62,607 bases of DNA from Candidatus Sulfotelmatobacter sp. (GTDB lineage: Bacteria > Eisenbacteria > RBG-16-71-46): positions 1-62,607 of the forward strand of contig DATKAB010000053.1 of NCBI GenBank assembly GCA_035498555.1, given 5' to 3'. Positions 17,752 through 27,334 of this stretch are shown here, piece after piece. The translations under genes were made by a program, and so were the position numbers. The stretch's first letter is position 1, and each line of letters opens with the position of its first letter. The notes under the pieces were generated by a model. The model was not told the origin of the DNA. It made no database searches and saw only the letters and a program-made list of their open reading frames with translations.

Positions 17752-19750
17752 AGCATTCTTGCCGGCGCCGCGGCACGAGGTTCGTTCAGCGGCGCCGCTT
17801 CGCAAGCCGGGCAGGCCATGGACGGCCGGTTGGAGATTCGTCTTCGGTTGCATCGCGATGGCCGCCCTGGCCGAGTGCGCCCGCGCGCAGGGAGTGGACG
17901 ACGTGCCTACCGAGCTCAAGACCATCGCCTCGGTCCGGCTCGAGGGGCGGCATCACGTGTCCAGCAAGGACATCTGGCCGGTGATGAAGACGCGACGCCC
18001 ATCGATCTGGCCATGGCATGACCGCCCGCGGCTGCGCGTGGATTTCCTGCGCGCCGACACCTCGTCGATCGCGGCGGTATTCCGCCAGCGCGGCTTCCTC
18101 GACGCCACCGTCACCTGGAAGATCCTGCCCGGGCCCGAACCTTCGCAGGCGGACGTTCGCTTCGTGATCGCTGAAGGCCGTCGATCGTACATTCAGAGCA
18201 TCGATTGGCTGGGCGTCACGGCGGTGTCGGTGGACGGACTGCGCCATCACATCTACGCGAAGGTGAAGCAGCCGTTCAATCCCGCCTATCTGGTGGCGGA
18301 CACGCTACGCATCGAGCGCTACTACCAGGATCGCGGCTATCTGCCGCGGGTGCGCGCCTTCGCCAGCCGTGAGTCGCTGGCGGTGACCGTGACCTACGAG
18401 GTGAACGAGGGGCCGCCCTATACCTTCGGCAAGGTCTATCTGTCCTCGCCGACCGAGCTGCACACTCGCGAGTACCTGGTGCGCCGCGAGCTGCTCATCA
18501 AGGACGGCGATCCCTTCAAGATGGAGCGGGTCGAGCGCTCGATCGACCGGATCTACGGCACCGGGCTGTTCAGCCAGGCCCAGATCACGCTGCTCCCCGA
18601 CAGCGCCCGGCGAAAGATGGAGTTCGATCTGCGCGTTCGCGACAAGAAGACGCGCTGGGTGGACGCCGGCATCGGCAGCGGCACCAGCGAACGCTTCCGT
18701 TTCACCGGGGAGTGGGGGCACCGCAATCTGACCGGTCACGGCCAGCAGATGACCCTCAACTCCAGGCTGGCGTTCGACGGCAACGGGAAGTTCCTGCTGA
18801 CCCGCACCGAGTTGTCGCTCCTCGAACCCTGGCTGTTCAAGACCCGCACCCGTGGCGAGGTCACCGGGTACTTCGAGGACCGCAACGATCGCGCCGACCC
18901 GCGCTGGGTCGTGGAACAGACCGCACGCGGCGTGAGCCTTCAGCTGAGACGCGAGCCGAGCCCCACCGTGCTGCTGCGCGCAACCCTCGACAATACGTTC
19001 GTGACCCAGGCGCTGCAGATCCTGGCGACGGGCATTCCGCAGAACACCATCGACTCGCTCCAGCTCGAGACCCGGCCGTCGTACACGACCCACCGGCTCC
19101 AGCTCGGCTTCGACCACAATTCGCGAGACAACCCTCTGAATCCGACCCGCGGCACCGTGCAGTCGGTGCTCGGGGAGATCGCCGGTGGACCGCTCAAGGG
19201 CACCAGCAGCTTCTACAAGCTCGGTGGGGCGATCGGGGGCTATCAACCCAACCGCAACGGGACGGTGTTCGCCTGGCGGGTGCGAATCGGCGGCATCCAC
19301 CCGTTCGGCGAGGGCCCGCTGCTCACCCCCACGGTGGGTCTCGACAGCCTGGTGGCCCAGGTGCCGCTCGAAGACCGCTATCGGATCGGCGGCGTGAACA
19401 CGGTTCGCGGTTACTCCGAGAACTCGATTCCCACCACCGGCGGGCTCGCGGTGATCTTCGGCAACGTCGAACTGCGCGTGCCGGTGATCGGTCCGTTCGG
19501 GCTCGAGATCTACGCGGACGCCGGCAACGCCTGGGAGCGGACCGCGCGCATCCGAATCGAGAACTTCAAGCCGGTGTTGAGCCACGAGTCGATGGGCAAG
19601 GATGACGTCCGTTATGTGTTCGGCATCGGCCCGCGCATGAATCTTCCGATCGGGCCGCTCCGGCTCGATTTCACCTGGAGTCTGCGACCGGACGCCACCG
19701 GTCCCGCCCTGGTCGCCGAACCCCAGTTCGCCATTGGTCCGAGCTTCTGA
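17732..19750 (+). CDS. tamA: Omp85-family outer-membrane assembly factor, TamA-like
   Basis: Outer-membrane beta-barrel insertase. After a basic lead there is a signal peptide (hydrophobic 34-49, ending ECARA-Q), about three POTRA domains (roughly residues 55-300; periplasmic) and a 16-strand-type barrel. The barrel bears the Omp85 motif IGGVNTVRGYSEN near residue 556 and ends SF, a terminal aromatic. Three POTRAs and the adjacent tamB favour TamA over BamA, although a BamA role cannot be excluded since no other BamA is in view. Start: TTG 17732 has GGGAG at 17720-17724 seven bases upstream; GTG 17687 and TTG 17759 are alternatives. Confidence 0.85.
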   Translation: MPPRRPRAFLPAPRHEVRSAAPLRKPGRPWTAGWRFVFGCIAMAALAECARAQGVDDVPTELKTIASVRLEGRHHVSSKDIWPVMKTRRPSIWPWHDRPRLRVDFLRADTSSIAAVFRQRGFLDATVTWKILPGPEPSQADVRFVIAEGRRSYIQSIDWLGVTAVSVDGLRHHIYAKVKQPFNPAYLVADTLRIERYYQDRGYLPRVRAFASRESLAVTVTYEVNEGPPYTFGKVYLSSPTELHTREYLVRRELLIKDGDPFKMERVERSIDRIYGTGLFSQAQITLLPDSARRKMEFDLRVRDKKTRWVDAGIGSGTSERFRFTGEWGHRNLTGHGQQMTLNSRLAFDGNGKFLLTRTELSLLEPWLFKTRTRGEVTGYFEDRNDRADPRWVVEQTARGVSLQLRREPSPTVLLRATLDNTFVTQALQILATGIPQNTIDSLQLETRPSYTTHRLQLGFDHNSRDNPLNPTRGTVQSVLGEIAGGPLKGTSSFYKLGGAIGGYQPNRNGTVFAWRVRIGGIHPFGEGPLLTPTVGLDSLVAQVPLEDRYRIGGVNTVRGYSENSIPTTGGLAVIFGNVELRVPVIGPFGLEIYADAGNAWERTARIRIENFKPVLSHESMGKDDVRYVFGIGPRMNLPIGPLRLDFTWSLRPDATGPALVAEPQFAIGPSF

Positions 19751-22700
19751 ATGTGTCCTGACGACCCGCTTTCGCCCTCTCCCGAAACGCCGGCCCCGCC
19801 GCCGGAGCATGAGCCGCACTCCGCCGTCGAGCAGGTGCAGGAGCAGGTGCACGAGCTGGTCGAAGAAATCAAGGAAGAGATCCACGAGGTCGTGGAGCAC
19901 GTTCCGCAGCCGGTGCGCTGGACGGTGGCCCGCATCGCGATGCTGGTGGCGTTCGGGCTGGTCGGACTGGTGGCGCTGATCCTGGTGAGCACGGCGCTGT
20001 ACCTGGCCCATCGCACCGTGTGGGTGGCGCAGGAAATCACGGTGGTGCTCAATCAGGCGCTCGCCACGCGCACCGATCTGGTGCTCCAGATCAGCGATTT
20101 GAAGGGCAATCCGCTGACCGGCGTGCATGTCGTTCATCCGGTGGTTCGATTCCGGGACGGGCACGGGCCGCCGCTGCTCGAAGCGCGCGAGATGCAGCTT
20201 CGCTACCCGGCCTGGGGCCTGGCGACGGGAGGCCCGGGGCCGATCGAGATCGAGCTGGATCGTCCGGTCGTGCACCTCACCCGGGCTGCCGACGGTTCTC
20301 TGCGGCTGCCGCAGTGGCGAAGCGGGCTCATTCACGGCGGCAAATCGAGACACCTCGATCTCGGAATCACGATTCGGGACGGCTCGATCGAGCTGCCCAT
20401 GAAGCAGCCGGGGATCGCGGGGCTCGAAGCCCGCGCGCGCGTACAGATGGGGGACGAGACTTCGGCGGCGCTCGATCGGCTCAGCTTCCGGAGCGGCCCG
20501 TGGGGATCGGCGCTCGATCAGCTGCGAGGCAGCTATGCGTCGGGCGACAGCGTGCGGATCCGGGTCGACGAGCTGCGCGGGCCGGACGTGATGCTGTCGG
20601 CGCGCGCCACCTGGAAATCGGACGCCCGGGAGCGCTTCGTTCACGCCAACATCGATCGCGTGCGCTGGGCGTGGCTGGCGAAGGTATTCGACAACGGGGT
20701 CTTCGACGTGCCGGGGCTCGGCCGCTTCTCGCTGGACGCGGTCGGGGATCGCGACTGGCGCGCGGATTTCCGCGGCGACCTGACCTGGAACGGACTCGCC
20801 GCCAACGGCAGCGGCCACCTCACCTATGCTCGCGGCAAGCTGGTGGTGGAGCCGCTCGACGCGGTCACGCCTTCCGGAACCGTGCATGGGAGATTCGACT
20901 GGGCGGGGGGGCGGTGGACGCTGGCCGCCGCGGCCGACCGGGTCGATCCGCGCGCCTGGCATGCGTTCAAACTCGACGGCTGGCCACAGGGAAACCTGAA
21001 TGGCTCCTTCGCGTTGACCGAGAACGACAAGCACGATCTCGATCTGCGCGCTCGCCTGCTCGGCTCCGAGCTCGCGGGCTGGCGCGCCGACAGCGCCGAG
21101 GTGCTCTACCACGCGCCGGCCGCCACCACCGACACCTTCACCGTGGACTACTTCCGTCGCGGCGGCGAGTTCTCGCTGCGCGCCGGCACCCGCTCGTGGG
21201 GCTGGTTGGGGAGCTGGAGCGCGATGCACTTCCCGCTCGAGGAGTGGCCGGACGGGCGCGCCAGCGGGCTCAAGGGCACCCTCGCCGAGGGGCGCGGCGG
21301 CGTGGTGAGCCGCGGCAACGCCCTGACGGTGGACGGCTCGCTGTCCGGCAGCCAGAGCGAGTGGCTCGGCGCGCATTTCGCGAACTGGCGTCTGGATCAG
21401 CTCCATGGCCGTTTGCTGCCCACCCCCGATCTCGACGCCGGCGGCGAGATGCGCGACCTGATGTTCCTGGGACTGCACTTCGACAGCAGTCGAGTGGCGG
21501 TTCACCTGCTCGATCAGCGCGCCAGCCTCGACAGCGTGACGGCCTGGGCCGGCGATACCACGATCGCGGTGGGAGGCGATGCCAGCTGGACCCGCGACGG
21601 CTGGAAGATGCGACTCGATCGCGCCGCCGCGAGCAGCAGCCAGTTCCGGTGGATCGCGGATCCCCCGCTCGATCTGGCCGGAGACCCGCGCGGCGTCGAC
21701 TTCGATCGGCTGATCGCGCACGACGGGAGTTCGCGCCTCGAATGCACCGGGCGTTGGGCGGCGCCGGGAGGCACCTACTCGTTCGACGCACGCGCGCACG
21801 CGCTCCAGCTCTCGCGCCTGGGCTTGCCGCTCGACTGGCGGCTGGGGGGCAGCGCGGATGCGCAACTCTCGGTGCGCGGCGTGAACGGCGACCCCAGCTG
21901 GAGCTTCGACGCCGACTGCACCGGGCCGGAAGAGGGCGGCCATCGCGCCGACTCGCTCGACGTCGCGCTCGAAGGCATGAAGCGCCAGCTGGTCGTGAAG
22001 AACCTGGTGCTCGGGGTGGGCGGCGGCGAAGCGCGCGCCAGCGGGCGCGTGGATCGAACCGCGAGGGCGTGGCCCGACACTCTCACGGCGGACGGCGTGG
22101 TGCGCTGGCTCGCCGAGGGCGCAAGCTGGGAGGGGAGCGCGCGCGTGAGCCAGATCGCGCTCGAGCAGGCCGAGCACCTGCTGCCCAAGCCGATGGGCTG
22201 GTCGGGACGCCTGGATGCCAGCCTGCAGCTGAACGGCAGCCCCGCCCATCCCGAGTTCACGCTCAAAGCCGATGCTCAACCCTTCGGCTGGCGCGATTTC
22301 AAGGTGGATGCCGGAGCGCTCGAGTGCTCGTACGCGTCGGAGCGATTGCGCGTCAATCAGGCCCGGGTCACGCGCGGTTCGGTGGTGTCCACTGCTTCCG
22401 GCAGCCTGCCGCTGGCGCTGGCCCTCGGCCGTCCCGCCCGGATCCCCGATCAGCCCATGGACTGGAAGGTGCAGATCCCGAACGGCGATCTGGCGCTGCT
22501 GCCGGTGTTCGTGCCGCCGCTCGGCTGGGCGCGCGGGCGGTTCGCGCTCGAGGCACGGGTCGCGGGCACCGCGCGATCGCCGCGGCTCTCGGGCACCACG
22601 CGGATCCGCGACGGAGCGATTCGCATGGCGGGCCGCGAAGAGGTGCTCGACAAGCTGTCGGCGGATTTCCATTTCGATGAAGCGCGCGTCACGCTCGACA

Positions 22701-23866
22701 GTCTGCGCGCACGCCAGGGCCAGGAAGGCACGGTGTTCGGCAAGGGCGTGGTCGAACTCGACGGTCTGGCGCTCAAGGGCTACCGGTTCGATCTGCAGCT
22801 GCGTCAGTTCACCGCCGTCGAGGAAGGGCTCTACGCCGCGCAGTTCGACGGTGATTTCGTGGTGGGCAATGGCCCGAAGGTCCAGGGTTCCACGCTTCCC
22901 GAGGTGACGGGCAACGTGCAGTTGCGCAGCGCCGCGGTGCTGTTCGATTTCGCCAATCAGAGTCAGGCGCAGCAGCTCGCCGCCACCACCCAGCCGCTGT
23001 TCTGGACCTATCGCGTTCAGGTGGCCGCGAGCCGAAACCTCCACTGGCAGCCGCCCGACGGTGACATCGAATTCAGCGCCGATTTGACGCTCGAGCAGAC
23101 CCCCGATTCGCTGCAGATCTACGGGGACCTGCAGAGCTTGAAGGGCACCTATTACTTCCTCAGCAACAAGTTCGACATCTCGCGCGCGAACCTCACCTTC
23201 GACAACGAGACCGGGGTCAATCCCCAGCTCGACATCGAGGCGACCACCCGGATCACCTCGTTCCAGGGGGCGGCCTCGAGCGCCGAAGAAATGAGCGCCG
23301 ATTCCTCGGGAGCCCCGCACGTGATCACCGCCACGATCACCGGCCGGGCGAACGAGCCGGTGGTGGATTTCGCGAGCGATCCGCCCGACTGGGACCAGCC
23401 TCGAATCCTTCGCGAGCTGACGGTGGGGCGCTTCTACGACCCCAAGCAGGGTGGGGTCCAGCTGGGGGACCCGCTGGACAGCTACCTGACCCAGGCCATC
23501 AATCGGACCATGTCGGCGGAAATGTCACGAGCGTTCAAAGGCTACATCAGCGACTGGGAAATCCAGCGCGAGCAGGGCGGATTGCTGCGCGGAGAAGGGG
23601 ACGTGGTGCTGGGGCTTGGCACCCAATTGACACCGAATATTTCCCTCCACTATCGACAGCGATTGCCGGGATTCACCCGCACCGGCCCCACCACCGACCC
23701 CGGTGAGGCCTTCGAGCGCGACGTGGAGGCCGAGTACCGGCTGAATCGATTCGTCTATCTTCAGACGGAGCTTACGCAAAGGCGATCGCTGGGCGGGACC
23801 TCGAACACCACCACCGCCAACTGGCCGGATTTCAATGTCAACCTGAAGGCCCGCTGGGAGTACTAG
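19751..23866 (+). CDS. tamB: TamB-like translocation/assembly module and lipid-transport protein
   Basis: A 1371-residue bridge protein spanning the periplasm, partner of TamA in outer-membrane protein insertion or phospholipid transport. Residues 24-50 form an acidic amphipathic helix rich in E, V and Q, then one membrane anchor (61-86), then a long repetitive beta-rich region of the AsmA/TamB groove type. The C-terminal DUF490 region has LQSLKGTYYFLSNKFDI and ITGRANEPVVDF, and the protein ends KARWEY, like other TamBs. ATG 19751 directly follows the tamA stop. The cytosolic acidic extension is unusual compared with E. coli TamB. Confidence 0.9.
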   Translation: MCPDDPLSPSPETPAPPPEHEPHSAVEQVQEQVHELVEEIKEEIHEVVEHVPQPVRWTVARIAMLVAFGLVGLVALILVSTALYLAHRTVWVAQEITVVLNQALATRTDLVLQISDLKGNPLTGVHVVHPVVRFRDGHGPPLLEAREMQLRYPAWGLATGGPGPIEIELDRPVVHLTRAADGSLRLPQWRSGLIHGGKSRHLDLGITIRDGSIELPMKQPGIAGLEARARVQMGDETSAALDRLSFRSGPWGSALDQLRGSYASGDSVRIRVDELRGPDVMLSARATWKSDARERFVHANIDRVRWAWLAKVFDNGVFDVPGLGRFSLDAVGDRDWRADFRGDLTWNGLAANGSGHLTYARGKLVVEPLDAVTPSGTVHGRFDWAGGRWTLAAAADRVDPRAWHAFKLDGWPQGNLNGSFALTENDKHDLDLRARLLGSELAGWRADSAEVLYHAPAATTDTFTVDYFRRGGEFSLRAGTRSWGWLGSWSAMHFPLEEWPDGRASGLKGTLAEGRGGVVSRGNALTVDGSLSGSQSEWLGAHFANWRLDQLHGRLLPTPDLDAGGEMRDLMFLGLHFDSSRVAVHLLDQRASLDSVTAWAGDTTIAVGGDASWTRDGWKMRLDRAAASSSQFRWIADPPLDLAGDPRGVDFDRLIAHDGSSRLECTGRWAAPGGTYSFDARAHALQLSRLGLPLDWRLGGSADAQLSVRGVNGDPSWSFDADCTGPEEGGHRADSLDVALEGMKRQLVVKNLVLGVGGGEARASGRVDRTARAWPDTLTADGVVRWLAEGASWEGSARVSQIALEQAEHLLPKPMGWSGRLDASLQLNGSPAHPEFTLKADAQPFGWRDFKVDAGALECSYASERLRVNQARVTRGSVVSTASGSLPLALALGRPARIPDQPMDWKVQIPNGDLALLPVFVPPLGWARGRFALEARVAGTARSPRLSGTTRIRDGAIRMAGREEVLDKLSADFHFDEARVTLDSLRARQGQEGTVFGKGVVELDGLALKGYRFDLQLRQFTAVEEGLYAAQFDGDFVVGNGPKVQGSTLPEVTGNVQLRSAAVLFDFANQSQAQQLAATTQPLFWTYRVQVAASRNLHWQPPDGDIEFSADLTLEQTPDSLQIYGDLQSLKGTYYFLSNKFDISRANLTFDNETGVNPQLDIEATTRITSFQGAASSAEEMSADSSGAPHVITATITGRANEPVVDFASDPPDWDQPRILRELTVGRFYDPKQGGVQLGDPLDSYLTQAINRTMSAEMSRAFKGYISDWEIQREQGGLLRGEGDVVLGLGTQLTPNISLHYRQRLPGFTRTGPTTDPGEAFERDVEAEYRLNRFVYLQTELTQRRSLGGTSNTTTANWPDFNVNLKARWEY

Positions 23867-23969
23867 CACTGAAATTGCGGGCAACTGGGTGGAACCCATT
23901 GCGTCGGAACGGGTGTATCGTGTCTGAGGGCGGCCGCCACCAGAAGCCGAACGGGGGGGAGTTTTCTTG

Positions 23970-26900
23970 ATGCGTCGCGGGTGGATCGCCGGACTGGTCG
24001 CCGGATGGCTGCTGGCCCTGACCTCGGGGACGGCTTCGGCTCAGTACTTCGGCCAGAACAAGGTCCAGTACCGGCAGTACGACTGGCGGTCGATCACCTC
24101 GGACCATTTCGACGTCTACTACTACTCCGGTCTCGACAGCCTGGCGATGCGGGTGCTGGACCTGGCCGAGAAGGCGCACGCCTACCTCGCGCCCCGGATC
24201 GGGCACAACCTCGGCCGCCGCGTCCCGATCATCCTCTACGGCTCGCACAACGATTTCTCGCAAACCAACATCACGCCCGAGCTGATCGACGGCGGCACCG
24301 GCGGATTCACGGAAGCGCTCCGCAATCGCGTGGTGATCCCGTTCACCGGCTCCTACGACGAGCTTCGCCACGTGGTCGTGCACGAGCTCACGCACGCCAT
24401 CATGTTCGACCTGCTCTATGGCGGCTCCGCGGCCGCGATGATCGCGCGCCAGAGCTTCTTCTCGATGCCGTTGTGGTTCGCGGAAGGCTCGGCCGAGTAC
24501 TTCTCGCTGGGCGGCGACGAATCGAACGAGGAGATGTTCCTGCGCGACGGCACGATCGAGGGCTACCTGCCACCGCTCGAGTACTCGGGCGGCTACATCG
24601 TCTACAAGCAGGGGCAGTCGGCGGTCGGCTACCTGATCGATCGCTTCGGCGAGGATCGGTATCGCGAGCTCATGCAGCGGATCCACAATTATCGCAACTT
24701 CGATCGCGCCTTCCAGCGCACCACCGGCATGACGGTGTCCAAGTTCGACGAGCAGTGGCGCGAGTACCTGAAGCGCCGCTACTGGCCGACGATCGCGATC
24801 AAGCAGCAGCCGGACCGGTACGGGCGCGCGCTCACCGACCACCGCCACGATCAGAGCAATCTCAACACCTCGCCGGCGGTCTCGCCGCAGGGCGACCGGA
24901 TCGCGTACTTCTCGGACCGCAAGGAGTACACCGACGTCTTCGTCATGTCGGCGATCGACGGGCACGTCCTGACGCGGCTGATTCGCGGCGAGCGCGGCGT
25001 CAAGTTCGAGAACATCCCCTCGTTCCGCAGCTCGCTGACCTGGTCGCCCGACGGCAACAGCATCGCGTTGACCGCGAAGAGTGCGGGCCACGACGTCCTC
25101 TACGTGGTGAACGCCGACAACGGCGACGTCCAGGAGCGGTTCGATCTGCGCTGCGATGCGCTCGCCTACCCGGCCTGGTCGCCGGTCAGCGACGACATCG
25201 TCGTGGCGGGCGTGAAGGACGGGCGGTCGGATCTCTACCTGGTGAACTCGAAGACCGGAAAGGTGCGCCGGCTCACCAACGACGCCTATGACGAGACCGA
25301 GCCCTGCTGGACGCCCGACGGCAAGACCATCACGTTCTCCTCGGACCGGCTGGTTCCGGTGGTGATGCACGCCCAGCACACCCCGCAGGGCCCGGGCACC
25401 TACGCGCTCTACAACCTCGACCTCACCACCGGCGAGATCAGCAAGGTGCTCGAGATGTGGGGCGCCGCGCATTCCCCGGCCTGGTCGGGCGACGGTCGCA
25501 AGCTGGTGTTCATCTCGGATCGCAACGGCACGCCCAACGCTTACGTGTGGGACAGCGCCGATTCGCTGGTTACTCAGCTCACCGACGTCCTCGGAGGTCT
25601 GATGAGCGTGAGCTGGTCGCGCCAGGGGGATCGCGTCGCCTACTCGGCGTTCACCCATGGTGGCTTCGACGTCTACGTGGTGCGCGAGCCGCTCTCCCTC
25701 GACGGCGTGCTTCGCCGACTCAAGCAGCATGCGCCGCAGACGGTGCTGACCATGGACGTGGCGGCGAGCGCGCCGCGTGACACCATCACGCGTTTCGCGC
25801 CCGCCAGCGGGGCGCTGGCCGTCAGCTTCCCCGACAGCGTCTCGGGCGCCCCCAAGGACACGCTGCTGGCGGGAACGCCGCCGGCCGGTCATGGCGAAGG
25901 CGAGGGGGCGCGGCACGGTGGCCACGAGCCCTCGTTCGGCGGTGAGCCCCCGGCGTGGACCGGCGAGCCGGGCCGCATGGTCGAGCGCGAGGAACCGAGG
26001 AGCGCCGAGCGCGACAGCGCGCTGGCGCTCGCCACCACGGTTCCGCTCCAGGAGCATGGCGGCCCGTTCGCGCTTCCCGATTCCCTGTTGGGACAGCCGT
26101 CCACGCCGTATCGCGTGAAGCTCGCGCCCGACTACGCTGGCGGCGGCTTCTACGCGTCGACCGGATACGGGTTCGTGGGCAGCACGCAATTCGCGTTCAG
26201 CGACTTCCTCGGCAACCACGAGCTGTACATTTCGACCGACGTCTTCAGCAGCTCGCTCGATCAGACCAACGCGCTGGTGGTCTACAACTACCTGCCGCGC
26301 CGCTGGGACTACAGCTTCGGTCTGTTCCACTTCAAGAACTACTACTCGTCGTCGGTGTCGTCGCTGGGCGAGGAATTCGGGGCGCCGCGGCTGTTCTCCG
26401 AGCGTAACTTCGGCGGGATCGGATCGGCGTCCTATCCATTCGACAAGTTCTGGCGGGTGAGCTTCAACCTCACCCAACTGTTCGTCGAACGGCAGTTCTT
26501 CGCCGAGGACGTGTTCGGCAATTTCTACCAGCAGAACCGGCAGTACCGCTCGGTCACTTCGCCCAGCGTCTCGCTGGTCGCCGACAATTCGCTGTTCGGC
26601 TACTACGGCCCGGTCAACGGGCATCGCTACAACCTGACCTACGCGCCCGCACTCGGCGTCCTGCCCAACGCGCTTTCGTACCAGACCGTGACGCTCGATG
26701 GCCGCCGCTACACCGATTTCGGCCACGGCTACTCGTTCGCGAGCCGGCTGCTCGCCGGCGCCAGCTTCGGCCCCAACGCGCAGTCGTTCCACGTCGGCGG
26801 CGCGGCGACGCTGCGCGGCTATCAGGATCTCACCCTGATCGGCACGCGCATGGCGATCTACAGCGCCGAAGTCCGGTTCCCGTTCATCCAGCAGATGGGA

Positions 26901-27167
26901 ATCGTCGGCCCGCTACCGATCGGCCTGATGAACCTGCACGGCGCGATCTTCGGGGACGTGGGCGGGGTATGGGACAACAGCTTCAGCCCGCGCCTGAGCG
27001 TCGTCGGTCCCTACGGGCGTGTGCTGAGCGCTCCCAGAGTCGGGTTCGGCACCGGGCTGCGCACCTACTTCTATTACATGATCATGCGACTCGATGTCGC
27101 GTGGCACACCGACATGCACTTCACCAGCCAGCCCCACTGGTACTTCACGATCGGCCCCGAATTCTGA
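23970..27167 (+). CDS. Signal peptide, HELTH metalloprotease, WD40/TolB-like propeller and Omp85-like barrel fusion
   Basis: A 1065-residue protein joining four parts. (a) Signal peptide, residues 1-24, ending TASA-Q. (b) Gluzincin metallopeptidase domain about 40-275 with H138-E-L-T-H142 and the third zinc ligand in WFAEGSAEYF (E172), plus the helical FDEQWREYL tail seen in MA-like peptidases. (c) About six TolB/PD40-type repeats, 295-600, e.g. SPDGNSIALT, TPDGKTITFSSD, SGDGRKLVFISDRNG. (d) A Gly/His/Glu-rich linker about 610-690 and a C-terminal beta-barrel, 700-1065, with AATLRGYQD, an Omp85-type motif, ending GPEF. It lies 100 bases after tamB; TATCGT at 23916 may be its -10. ATG 23970 is preferred over the adjacent TTG 23967. 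Function unknown; surface or periplasmic proteolysis tethered to the outer membrane is inferred. Confidence 0.85.
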   Translation: MRRGWIAGLVAGWLLALTSGTASAQYFGQNKVQYRQYDWRSITSDHFDVYYYSGLDSLAMRVLDLAEKAHAYLAPRIGHNLGRRVPIILYGSHNDFSQTNITPELIDGGTGGFTEALRNRVVIPFTGSYDELRHVVVHELTHAIMFDLLYGGSAAAMIARQSFFSMPLWFAEGSAEYFSLGGDESNEEMFLRDGTIEGYLPPLEYSGGYIVYKQGQSAVGYLIDRFGEDRYRELMQRIHNYRNFDRAFQRTTGMTVSKFDEQWREYLKRRYWPTIAIKQQPDRYGRALTDHRHDQSNLNTSPAVSPQGDRIAYFSDRKEYTDVFVMSAIDGHVLTRLIRGERGVKFENIPSFRSSLTWSPDGNSIALTAKSAGHDVLYVVNADNGDVQERFDLRCDALAYPAWSPVSDDIVVAGVKDGRSDLYLVNSKTGKVRRLTNDAYDETEPCWTPDGKTITFSSDRLVPVVMHAQHTPQGPGTYALYNLDLTTGEISKVLEMWGAAHSPAWSGDGRKLVFISDRNGTPNAYVWDSADSLVTQLTDVLGGLMSVSWSRQGDRVAYSAFTHGGFDVYVVREPLSLDGVLRRLKQHAPQTVLTMDVAASAPRDTITRFAPASGALAVSFPDSVSGAPKDTLLAGTPPAGHGEGEGARHGGHEPSFGGEPPAWTGEPGRMVEREEPRSAERDSALALATTVPLQEHGGPFALPDSLLGQPSTPYRVKLAPDYAGGGFYASTGYGFVGSTQFAFSDFLGNHELYISTDVFSSSLDQTNALVVYNYLPRRWDYSFGLFHFKNYYSSSVSSLGEEFGAPRLFSERNFGGIGSASYPFDKFWRVSFNLTQLFVERQFFAEDVFGNFYQQNRQYRSVTSPSVSLVADNSLFGYYGPVNGHRYNLTYAPALGVLPNALSYQTVTLDGRRYTDFGHGYSFASRLLAGASFGPNAQSFHVGGAATLRGYQDLTLIGTRMAIYSAEVRFPFIQQMGIVGPLPIGLMNLHGAIFGDVGGVWDNSFSPRLSVVGPYGRVLSAPRVGFGTGLRTYFYYMIMRLDVAWHTDMHFTSQPHWYFTIGPEF

Positions 27168-27294
27168 GGCGCGCCACCGCCTTCGATCACTGTGTTGCCG
27201 AGGTCGCTCCTCGCCGTGAAGTCTCCGAGGGGATACGCCTCGCGCGTCGCTTCTCCGGCGCCCGGTGCTCGAACGCGCTGACGCGCCTCCTGGG

Positions 27295-27324
27295 TTGAAC
27301 CTTCATCGCGGGGTGCCGTAGATT
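27295..27324 (+). promoter_or_regulatory. Promoter of pcrA
   Basis: TTGAAC (27295-27300), 18 bp, TAGATT (27319-27324). Only ten bases separate the -10 from GTG 27335, so the transcript probably starts at or just before the start codon. Confidence 0.65.
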
Positions 27325-27334
27325 GCGAGGTCCT

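Noticed and set aside
18305-23320. 1671-codon open frame on the minus strand
   Set aside because: It is antisense to tamA and tamB, whose protein matches are clear. In GC-rich DNA the antisense frame is often open; its translation is low-complexity (His/Glu/Arg/Ala-rich) with no domain.
23896-23921. Full promoter before the protease/barrel gene
   Set aside because: TATCGT at 23916-23921 could be a -10, but TTGCGT at 23899 is only 11 bp away, so no proper pair exists.
23838-26792. 984-codon minus-strand frame
   Set aside because: Shadow of the protease/barrel gene; Val/Arg/Glu-rich, no motif and no plausible start signal.
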